Assembly (NCBI GenBank): GCA_964374115.1
Contig: CAYJXK010000001.1
Coordinates: 1 to 64,000, forward strand
From: CAYJXK01 sp964374115
GTDB lineage: Bacteria; Patescibacteriota; Patescibacteriia; Magasanikbacterales; UBA922
DNA length: 64,000 bases
Reading direction: 5' to 3'
In this document: piece by piece, positions 43,165-51,800 of the stretch
Layout of the letters: each line of letters opens with the position of its first letter
Numbering within the stretch: the first letter of the stretch is position 1
Program-made: the position numbers and the translations under genes
Notes under the pieces: generated by a model
What the model saw: the letters and a program-made list of their open reading frames with translations, nothing else
Database searches by the model: none
Told to the model about the DNA's origin: nothing

Positions 43165-43205
43165 CGTCTGTTACGTCGAAATGAGATAATGCGGGTATTA
43201 AAATT

Positions 43206-43268
43206 ATGAATGTGGGTCGTCTAGAAGACGACATGAAGAAAGTGAAGTCACTGGTTGGATTGGCATAA
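43206..43268 (+). CDS. possible 20-codon upstream ORF
   Basis: ATG at 43206 encodes MNVGRLEDDMKKVKSLVGLA and its TAA shares one base with the ATG of the next gene (TAATG), a layout for translational coupling. A promoter-like TTGACG-18-GATAAT (43162-43191) lies just upstream. No similarity to known leader peptides is evident. Confidence 0.35.
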   Translation: MNVGRLEDDMKKVKSLVGLA

Positions 43269-44422
43269 TGATACGTGGATGGAGAAAGCGTATGCATCAT
43301 ACGCCACGATGGTTGCGTGTATCTGTTTTTTTTTGTATTATTGTCGCTCTTTTGGTGGGCGGTTTCTTTTTTATAAATAAAAATCAATCAAACAATTCGT
43401 CCGCAGAAAATTTTCTTTCGAATATTTTTCAAAAGCAGACTTCTCTTGTCCTTCCTTCAGTCATTACTCGCATTGACCGTCTTCTTTTTCATTCGGAAAC
43501 CCAAGAACTATTTTTTGTCGCGGAAAAATCGAATGGTAATCATGGGGTGTGGAGTTATGACGGAAAGATTTTTGAAGAACGATTGAACGTGACAGGAAAA
43601 TTTTATGCCGGACATCTATTCGAAGACAACAAAGGAAATCTCTATTATAGTTCCAACAGTCCTTCAAAACTGTTTCGCTCGTCCGACCATGGAAAAACAT
43701 GGGATGTCGTGCTTGAATATGTTGATGTATTTTGGGCAATGACGGATGCGGGAAACGGCGTGTTGTACGGAAGTTTGTGGTCGCATAATCTTCCTGCAGT
43801 ATACCAAAGCACAGATCAAGGTAAGAGTTGGCATCTGTGGAAAAATTTTCATGACGTGTTTCCAGAGGATGCAGTCGTATACGCTGAGGGAGATAACCGA
43901 TTTCGCATGCGTCATTTACATGATGTTGTCGCAATTGGAGAGAGCCTCTTTGTCGGTACGGGAGATATGGCGCGTGCTACTCTGCGATCTGGCGATGGAG
44001 GAGAAAGTTGGGAAAAAATTTGGGACGAGGGATTTACGGCGCATATATATGATAGAGAAAATAAACGTCTTTTTGTTGGCGCTGATCTGCGTGAAGGCAA
44101 AGGCATAGCGTTGTATGAATTTGGAAATCAAAGAGCAGAAGACGTGTGGGTTCCTTCTCAAGATTGGATGGGCTATATCTACAGCATGATCGAGAAGAAG
44201 CCATTCCTTCTCGCCGCAACGCATATTGAGAATAATGAAAGCGCCGCGCAAAGGTTATATGGTATTCTTTTTTCAAAAAATGGAACCAGATGGGAGGAAG
44301 GGTTGGTCTTTGAAAGCAATGAGCCATATACGACGCTATTTCTTGCCGACGGGCCGGGGAATGTGGTATATATGAGTCGAGAGGGGGAGTTGTTTGAGGT
44401 GGAAGTGAATGGAGAGTTGTGA
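43268..44422 (+). CDS. membrane-anchored beta-propeller with Asp-box repeats, 384 aa
   Basis: The basic N-terminus and one membrane helix (about 18-37) anchor an exported domain. Asp-box (BNR) turns are visible: SSDHGKTWD, STDQGKSWH, SGDGGESWE, plus the degenerate SKNGTRWEE. They mark a sialidase- or YCF48-like propeller. The catalytic residues of true sialidases are not evident, so binding is more likely than hydrolysis. The same fold type is embedded in the giant protein at 17725. An alternative ATG is eight codons in. Confidence 0.75.
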   Translation: MIRGWRKRMHHTPRWLRVSVFFCIIVALLVGGFFFINKNQSNNSSAENFLSNIFQKQTSLVLPSVITRIDRLLFHSETQELFFVAEKSNGNHGVWSYDGKIFEERLNVTGKFYAGHLFEDNKGNLYYSSNSPSKLFRSSDHGKTWDVVLEYVDVFWAMTDAGNGVLYGSLWSHNLPAVYQSTDQGKSWHLWKNFHDVFPEDAVVYAEGDNRFRMRHLHDVVAIGESLFVGTGDMARATLRSGDGGESWEKIWDEGFTAHIYDRENKRLFVGADLREGKGIALYEFGNQRAEDVWVPSQDWMGYIYSMIEKKPFLLAATHIENNESAAQRLYGILFSKNGTRWEEGLVFESNEPYTTLFLADGPGNVVYMSREGELFEVEVNGEL

Positions 44423-44438
44423 GTGAAGATGGGTCTTA

Positions 44439-45638
44439 ATGGAACTACCACGTATGCTTGATCAAAAAAATGAAGGCCTTACTCTTGACCTCGTACAGGA
44501 TGGTTGGAAATCATCTCGCGGATTTGTGAAACGCGAAATTCCAATGCCTATTCTTGACGAAAAGAATAGGACAAAGGATGCCATGTGTGTGATCGTCAAA
44601 GTCCTCTATGCGGGCATGTGCGGATCAGATCGCGGGATGTGGTTTCGGCAGGCGTTTACTGATATGTTTCGTGAAGCCCTCCAAAAAGAGGGGAAAAGTT
44701 TACGCGTTGTAGGGCATGAATTTGTGGGAGAGGTGGTGGAAGCTGGCTCACTTGTTGAATCAACCTATTTTGAAATCAAAAAAGGCGCGATGGTTTCCGG
44801 TGATTCGCATGTTACCTGTGGCAAATGTTATCAATGTCGGCTCGGCGAACAAGAAGTCTGTCAGGAACAGGCGATCCTTGGGATTACCATTGATGGTATT
44901 TTCGCGAACTATGTGAAAGTGTCGGCAAAAAATCTTTGGGCAGTGGATCTCTCTCGCGTGCGGCCGGAAATTTGCGCGATGTATGATCCATTTGGCAACG
45001 CGGTACACGCGCTCACCAAAGTGGATATACGAGGGGCGCGGGTCGCTATTTTTGGCTGTGGACAAATAGGGCTGTTTGCTATTCTGCTCGCGCGTCATTT
45101 TGGCTCTGCGAAAGTCATTGGGATTGATGTCAATCCACGCCATCTCAGTCTTGCCAAACAACTTGGCGCGCACGAGGTGATTGTCATTGATCCATCGATT
45201 CAAAAAAATCATCCGTATGACGCGGATAAAGAAGTGGTTCATCGAATCAAAGAGCTCACATACAGCAAAGGGGTAGATGTGAGTCTTGAAATGGCAGGAT
45301 TTAACTCGTCTGTGAACAATTGTATTGAAGCAACGCGTTATGGCGGACATATTATTTTGTTTGGCATTAAAGACGGCGATTTTACCATTCCCAATTTTTC
45401 CAGTTTGATTGTCAAAGGATTCACGATTCATAATGTCATTGGTCGGCAAATTTTTAAAACTTGGCAGATTGCCCAGCGCGTTCTCTCGGATCGATCCAAT
45501 GGCATTCAAGACGCAATGTGGAACCTTATTTTGAATCAAGGCAATGGAACAATGATTAAATTTTCAGAGTATTCAAAAGATTTGGTGGAGGAGAAGATGA
45601 ATAAGCATCCGAAGTTGGTGTTCTGTATGGAGATGTAA
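44439..45638 (+). CDS. tdh: zinc-dependent alcohol dehydrogenase family, probable L-threonine 3-dehydrogenase
   Basis: Medium-chain dehydrogenase of 399 residues. Catalytic zinc ligands are Cys61 (GMCGSD), His93 and Glu94 (GHEFVG). The structural zinc site is CGKCYQCRLGEQEVC (Cys127, 130, 133, 141). The NAD-binding loop is FGCGQIG near 206. Next to kbl it most likely oxidises L-threonine to 2-amino-3-ketobutyrate. It is longer than E. coli Tdh (341), with extra N-terminal residues and an insert near 70-85, so another polyol or amino-alcohol substrate remains possible. Confidence 0.8.
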   Translation: MELPRMLDQKNEGLTLDLVQDGWKSSRGFVKREIPMPILDEKNRTKDAMCVIVKVLYAGMCGSDRGMWFRQAFTDMFREALQKEGKSLRVVGHEFVGEVVEAGSLVESTYFEIKKGAMVSGDSHVTCGKCYQCRLGEQEVCQEQAILGITIDGIFANYVKVSAKNLWAVDLSRVRPEICAMYDPFGNAVHALTKVDIRGARVAIFGCGQIGLFAILLARHFGSAKVIGIDVNPRHLSLAKQLGAHEVIVIDPSIQKNHPYDADKEVVHRIKELTYSKGVDVSLEMAGFNSSVNNCIEATRYGGHIILFGIKDGDFTIPNFSSLIVKGFTIHNVIGRQIFKTWQIAQRVLSDRSNGIQDAMWNLILNQGNGTMIKFSEYSKDLVEEKMNKHPKLVFCMEM

Positions 45639-45691
45639 GTTTTTTTCAAAACATTCAGCTCCTTTTTGTCAATTTTCGTTTTCTTACAACT

Positions 45692-45799
45692 ATGTATGCC
45701 GCTCTTGAAAAAGCACAAACACGAAATGAATACGATGGACTTGAGGAATTTGTTGGCAATGCCATTTTAGCTGGATTTAAAATTGTAGAAAGAGTATGA
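45692..45799 (+). CDS. small 35-aa ORF coupled to kbl
   Basis: ATG at 45692 encodes MYAALEKAQTRNEYDGLEEF followed by VGNAILAGFKIVERV. Its TGA overlaps the kbl ATG (ATGA), which suggests coupled translation. The composition is protein-like (acidic helix then hydrophobic helix). No family known. Confidence 0.4.
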   Translation: MYAALEKAQTRNEYDGLEEFVGNAILAGFKIVERV

Positions 45800-46980
45800 A
45801 CCCCCAACTTTCCACCATTGCAAAAACCATTGTTGATAAAATAAAATCCTCGGGTTTCTATAAACAGCAGCGGATTATTTCGACGCGTCAAGACACCACG
45901 ATTACTGCAGATGGTAGGACCGTCCTCAATTTTTGCGCGAATAATTATTTGGGGCTTTCTGGACGGCAGGAACTTGTGAATGCGGCAAAAGAGGCGATCG
46001 AAATATATGGGTATGGACTCTCTTCCGTTCGATTTATTTGCGGCACGCAAACTATTCACAAGGAACTTGAAAAAAAAATCGCGGTGTTTCTCCACAAAGA
46101 CGGCGCGATTCTTTTTACATCGTGTTGGGATGCCAATGAAGCAGTGTTTGCGACACTTCTTACAGATGAGGATGCTGTTATTTCAGATGAATTGAATCAT
46201 GCGAGCCTTATTGATGGGATTCGCCTCTGCAAGGCTGAACGCCATGTGTTCCGTCACATGGATATGAGTGATCTCGAAGAGAAATTGAAAACGACAAAAG
46301 GGAAACGGCAGCGATGTGTCGTTACTGATGGGGTCTTTAGCATGGATGGCGATATCGCGCCGATTAAAACAATTTGTGATCTCGCTGATCGCTACAATGC
46401 GTTTGTGGTTGTTGACGATTCGCACGCGACTGGATGTTTGGGTGGAACCGGCAGAGGAGCTGCCGAAGCAGAGGGCGCGCTCGATCGCGTGGATCTTATC
46501 ACTACCACATTTGGGAAAGCATTGGGTGGCGCAAATGGCGGATGTATCGCAGGTTCAAAAGAAGTCATTGAGCTTTTGCATCAACGCGCGCGAACCGCGC
46601 TTTTCACGAATACACTTCCGCCAGTTGTCGTTGCGACCACGATGTATGTTCTTGATTTTATCGAAGCGCATCCGGAACTTCGGGAAACATTGTGGAAAAA
46701 CACCAAATATTTCCGATCCAAAATGACAGAGACAGGATTTACAGTTCCACAGTCAGTCCATCCGATTGTTCCCGTCATGCTCGGAGACGGAAAACTCGCG
46801 AGTGATATGGCCCGTGATATGCTCGACGAGGGGATTTACGTGATCGGATTTAGCTATCCGGTGGTCCCAATGGGAAAAGCGCGCATTCGGGTGCAGATTT
46901 CTGCTGCCCATACGCGCGAAGAGATCGACCGCATTGTGACTGCGTTTGTGAAGTTGGGGAAGAAGTACGGGATACTATAG
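45796..46980 (+). CDS. kbl: glycine C-acetyltransferase (2-amino-3-ketobutyrate CoA ligase)
   Basis: PLP enzyme of the alpha-oxoamine synthase family. It splits 2-amino-3-ketobutyrate with CoA into glycine and acetyl-CoA. The 394-residue protein is full length, with NFCANNYLGLS near the start, DELNHASLIDGIRL, VVVDDSHATGCLGGTGRG and the PLP lysine Lys241 in TTTFGKALGG. Together with tdh upstream it makes the threonine-to-glycine pathway. It matches Kbl better than the related BioF because of the tdh context and the GRGAAE loop. Confidence 0.93.
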   Translation: MNPQLSTIAKTIVDKIKSSGFYKQQRIISTRQDTTITADGRTVLNFCANNYLGLSGRQELVNAAKEAIEIYGYGLSSVRFICGTQTIHKELEKKIAVFLHKDGAILFTSCWDANEAVFATLLTDEDAVISDELNHASLIDGIRLCKAERHVFRHMDMSDLEEKLKTTKGKRQRCVVTDGVFSMDGDIAPIKTICDLADRYNAFVVVDDSHATGCLGGTGRGAAEAEGALDRVDLITTTFGKALGGANGGCIAGSKEVIELLHQRARTALFTNTLPPVVVATTMYVLDFIEAHPELRETLWKNTKYFRSKMTETGFTVPQSVHPIVPVMLGDGKLASDMARDMLDEGIYVIGFSYPVVPMGKARIRVQISAAHTREEIDRIVTAFVKLGKKYGIL

Positions 46981-47000
46981 CTCAGGTTATCACCTTCACC

Positions 47001-47028
47001 TTGCAAAGACAATCTTCTGTGCTACAAT
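47001..47028 (+). promoter_or_regulatory. aspS promoter, leaderless layout
   Basis: TTGCAA (47001-47006), 16-nt spacer, TACAAT (47023-47028); the aspS ATG is at 47038, nine bases after the -10 box. Confidence 0.7.
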
Positions 47029-47037
47029 AGATGGACT

Positions 47038-48819
47038 ATGCATTATCGCACACATACCTGTGGAGAGCTTCGAACGAGTCACGCGGGGGAAGAGGTAAAG
47101 CTCGCTGGCTGGGTGGATCGGCGCCGGAAACTCGGTGGCCTTATTTTTATTGATCTTCGGGACCGATACGGCATCACGCAAGTCGTGTTTCATCCAGAAA
47201 CGGTGAATGATTTTTCTTTGGCTGACGAATTGAAATATGAGTATATCATTTCTGTTTCTGGGAAGGTTGTCGCGCGAGAAGAGGAGGCTACCAATCATGA
47301 GCTTCCCACAGGTGAGATAGAGCTTCACGCCATATCATTTGAAATACTTTCGAAAGCGAAGACGATGCCATTTGAGATTTTTGACGCGCATAAAGAAGAG
47401 GAAGATGAAGAATTGCGTTTGAAGTTTCGATTTTTGGAATTGCGCCGTAAGAAATTGAAAGAAACTATATTGTTTCGAGCGCGGATGATTCAGTATATCA
47501 GGACATACATGGAAGAGAGGGGATTTGTGGATATTCCGACACCCATTCTTACCGTGAGCTCTCCCGAAGGTGCGAGAGATTATCTCGTGCCAAGCCGTTT
47601 ACATCCGGGCTCATTCTATGCGCTTCCGCAGGCGCCACAGCAATATAAACAGCTTCTTATGGTTGGTGGATTTGATCGCTATTATCAAATTGCCCCGTGC
47701 ATGCGCGATGAAGATCCTCGGGCTGATCGCGCGCCAGGGGAATTTTATCAACTCGATTGTGAAACGAGTTTTCTCAGTCGAGATGAGTTTTTTGATCTCA
47801 TGGAGCCGTTGTTTATCGGGCTCACCGAAGAAGTGGCACACAAAAAAGTACTCATGAAACCGTTTCCACGTTTGCCATATCGTGAGGCCATGGAAACATA
47901 CGGAAGCGATCGGCCAGATCTTCGGTATGATCTGCGACTCATGGATGTCTCTCCATGGGCAAACAAAACAGATTTTAAGGTATTTCAGACGCCTCGATTT
48001 GTTCGTGTGTTGGTTGTTCCAAACGGCGCATCTTTTTCTCGCAAAGAAATTGAAGACGAATTCGAAGACGCCGCGAAAAGACATCATGCCAAAGGTCTTG
48101 CGTGGATGAAATATGCGGATGGAAAATTTGATGGTCCGATCGTGAAATTTTTCACTCAGACGCAATTGGATCAATTAGTCCGCCAGCTGGCGGAAGATCA
48201 ATTAGAACAATCCCCGAATGCCATTCTTTTTTTCGTCGCCGATGATTCTTGGGACATCTCATGCAAGGGGCTTGGCGCTGTACGAGATCTCGTCGCAAAA
48301 AAGTTGCATCTCGCAGATACAGATACGATTGGATGGGCCTGGATTATTGATTTTCCCATGTATGAGTGGAATGAAGAGCAGAAAAAAATAGATTTCGGCC
48401 ACAATCCGTTTTCTATGCCACAAGGCGGGCTTGAAGCGCTTGAGACCAAAAATCCGCTTGACATTCTCGCCTTTCAATATGACATTATCGCGAATGGGTA
48501 CGAAATTTCTTCTGGCGCTGTGAGAAATAAAGATCCAGAGATCATGTATAAAGCGTTTGCAATTGCGGGATATTCTTCTGACGTCGTGAACAAAAAATTC
48601 GGTCACATGATCCGGGCATTTGAATATGGCGCGCCGCCTCATTGCGGGTTTGCTCCGGGAATTGAGCGATTGGCGATGGTTCTCACCGGAGAGACAAATA
48701 TCCGCACCGTGATCCCATTTCCAAAAAATCAAAAAGCAGAAGAGCCAATGACCGGTGCACCGGGCGTGGTCGATCCCGAGCAATTGAAGGAATTGCATAT
48801 TCAAGTGCAGGCAGAGTAA
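47038..48819 (+). CDS. aspS: aspartate-tRNA ligase
   Basis: Class IIb synthetase of the bacterial type, 593 residues. It has an N-terminal OB fold (LAGWVDRRRKLGGLIFIDLRDRYG), motif 2 (APCMRDEDPRADRAPGEFYQLD), the bacterial GAD insert (about 285-410) and motif 3 (GFAPGIERLAMVL). No gatCAB genes are in the window. With asnS present a discriminating enzyme is plausible, but this cannot be decided from the sequence alone. Confidence 0.97.
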   Translation: MHYRTHTCGELRTSHAGEEVKLAGWVDRRRKLGGLIFIDLRDRYGITQVVFHPETVNDFSLADELKYEYIISVSGKVVAREEEATNHELPTGEIELHAISFEILSKAKTMPFEIFDAHKEEEDEELRLKFRFLELRRKKLKETILFRARMIQYIRTYMEERGFVDIPTPILTVSSPEGARDYLVPSRLHPGSFYALPQAPQQYKQLLMVGGFDRYYQIAPCMRDEDPRADRAPGEFYQLDCETSFLSRDEFFDLMEPLFIGLTEEVAHKKVLMKPFPRLPYREAMETYGSDRPDLRYDLRLMDVSPWANKTDFKVFQTPRFVRVLVVPNGASFSRKEIEDEFEDAAKRHHAKGLAWMKYADGKFDGPIVKFFTQTQLDQLVRQLAEDQLEQSPNAILFFVADDSWDISCKGLGAVRDLVAKKLHLADTDTIGWAWIIDFPMYEWNEEQKKIDFGHNPFSMPQGGLEALETKNPLDILAFQYDIIANGYEISSGAVRNKDPEIMYKAFAIAGYSSDVVNKKFGHMIRAFEYGAPPHCGFAPGIERLAMVLTGETNIRTVIPFPKNQKAEEPMTGAPGVVDPEQLKELHIQVQAE

Positions 48820-48875
48820 AGAATAAAGAATCATGAATCATACGTTAAGAATGAGCAAAAAAATTCCTACGGTAT

Positions 48876-51800
48876 ATGCCCGATGAAATTCATAATTTAT
48901 CCGAAGCCGAGATGGCGGAGAGGAGGATGAAAATTGATGCCACTGGCTCTACAGCAGAACCAGAACAGGCAGAATCATTGCCGTCGGATTTGGAAGGAAA
49001 ATCTTGGCTGATTTTGGAATTTATCAATAAAGATCCGGATTATTTTTTTGAACGATGCAAAAAATTTCATAAAAAAATAGCGATGGAACTGCTGGAGTCA
49101 GTTGCAGATGGTTCATCCAGTGATACAATTGAAGAATTTTTATTATTACACCTTGATCGTTTTACTGGCCTAGACAAAGAAGTCGCGCTGATGTTTTTCA
49201 ACTTTCATAATTTTGACGAACTTAGAAAACAACTCATCGAATATGTTTTTGCCCACCCGGAACATTTTTTTGGTTTTGCTTTGGATAAAGAATTGGCAAT
49301 ATACCTGTTGAATCAGCACATGTATCACTTTGAGTTAGCCGGTGATTCACTTTTAATTGCACATATTGATCGTTTTACCGGATTAGACAAAGAGATAGCT
49401 TTGCTATTGGTGCGTCAGAAAGAAAAAAAAAGCGTAGAGTACGTTTTGACACACCCGGAGTACTTTTTTGGATTCTCACTTGATAAAGAAGTAGTCTTAG
49501 GATTGTTGGGGAATAAGCTTTCTTTTTCAAAGGGAAAATTATTACTCAAGTTTTTTGATCATTTCAACAATCTGGACAGAGACGTTGCTTTAGCGATTTT
49601 AAAAAATACGACGGGCACAGAACAGATGAATTGCGCCGAGTTTATTCTTTCTCATCCCGAACATTTTGCCGGGCTAACATTTGATCAAGAATTCCTCTTG
49701 CTGATTCATGGTTTAGGTAAGGAAATGGACGTGTTGTGTGATTATATTGATAAATTTTCTGGCCTTGACAGAGAGGCTGCCATAAACTGTCTGTGGCGGG
49801 GCGGCAAAAAATTAGTCACCTATGTTTTTTCTCATCCGGACCATTTCACTGGTTTTGCCCTTGATAAAAAACTGGCGCTCGAAATCACCTGCCGGTTTGA
49901 ATATCTTGAACCCTTTGTTGATAATTTTTTGGGATTGGATAAAGACGTTGCGATGAATTGGCTTGGGTGGCGTTCTCAAAGAGATGATTATAATAAGACA
50001 TACGCTGAATATGTCTTATCCCATCCTGAACGTTTTGCTGGGTTCGTTTTAGATGCCAATGTAGGGGATTTAGCGATTTCGTACGACGATATAATCTGTA
50101 GAACAGAAAAAGTTACACAGCGTATTTTCAAATTTCTTGGTCATTTGGCTGGAGTAAAGCTGAGTAAAGATTTAGCCAAAAAATTTATTAATAATCATGA
50201 CACTCTTCAGTATGTTTTAGATCATCCTGAACAATTTGGGGGGTTGGACAAAGAGTGGGCATTTGAACTAATCAAAAAAAGTCGAGTGAAGATTAGTAAC
50301 GGTAAGGAAGAGGGTATAGACGGTGCAGAGTATGTTCTATCACACCCTGAATTGTTTAACGGGTTTAGTTTTAATAGTGAGTTGGCGTTGGCGCTACTCG
50401 CCGACGATATAGGTGCAATTGCCCTAGCTAAACATATCGACAAATTCATTGGTTTGAGTAAGGATGTTGCGCTTGGATTGTCAAAATATAGATCATATAG
50501 AGTCGGATTTAAATGGCAGGATTTAATAATTGCCCATGTTGATAGTTTTGTAGGTTTAGACCAAGAGATCGCGGTTGCTTTAATTAGTGACTTTATAGAT
50601 AATAAAAAGGAAGGTGAAAAATATTTTGCGTATCTCTTTTTGAATCCGCAACACTTTGGCGGTTTAGGCAAGTCCATGGCAATGAAATTGTTAGCCGATC
50701 GAAGGAGTGATTTACTTCTAAAGTATATTGATAATTTCACCGAATTGGACAAAGAAGTGGCACTAGGGTTGCTTCGTACCCGTAAAGAAGGGACTCTATA
50801 TGTCCTTTCCCATCCAGAACATTTTTCCGGTTTTGTTTTTGATAAAGAGGTCGCTTTAATTTTAGCTGAGGTAGGCGAGGGTGTGGCCCACATAACCGAA
50901 GATCAGCTAGCGCAATTTGTTGGCCTAGACAGAGAAGTAGCTGAAGGCTGGCTTTCGGTGCGCACCTCGTTGCCACTGGCTGAGTATTCCATCTCTCACT
51001 CCGAGCGATTTGTTGGCTTTAAGTTGGATAAAAAAACAGCGGACATTGCCTTCTCGGCAGGGCATTGGCAATTAGTCAGGAAATACATCGATCAATTTAG
51101 TGATCTGGATCAACAGACAGCGGAGAAATTTTTTAAGCATGGTGATGACGAGGTAGCCCGGTATGTCCTTGCTCATCCGGATAATTTTGTCGGACTGAAT
51201 TTGAATAGGGAGTTAGCTTTGGTTCTTCTTGATACCAAACATGCGGGCGCACTTTCCGATTTTATCCCCCAGTTTACCGGTTTAGACCATGGGATAGCCA
51301 TAAAGTTATTTGAAACAAAAAAGGCTATCGAAAATACCATCAAGAATGCTGATTGTTTTTCCGATTTTGTATTAGGGGAAAGCACTGCTCAGGTGTTACT
51401 GGATTTAGGCCAGCCAGAATTGTTGATAAAATATATGAGCCAGTTCACCGATTTGAATGCTAAATATCTTCACCTTGATCAGCCATTTCGTGAATATTTT
51501 TTGAGTATTTTATCCAGTGGGCAGATTCCAGTGCTTACGCAAGAGGATTATCATTGTCAAGAAGAGTATCATTACATACCAAAGGAGATTGACGATACCG
51601 AAGATGAAGGGGGCGGAGCTATGAGGGAAAATTTTTTGGAAGAAATTTTTCAAGCCAACCGGGTAGCGGCATTTAATCATACTAAAGATTTAAAACTCCC
51701 TTCCAAACAATTGTTTTCGGTTGCCCATACATATAATTCAAAAGATGATTTCGAGATATACAAAATGCTCATGACCAACGGATATCTTGTCAAGGATATT

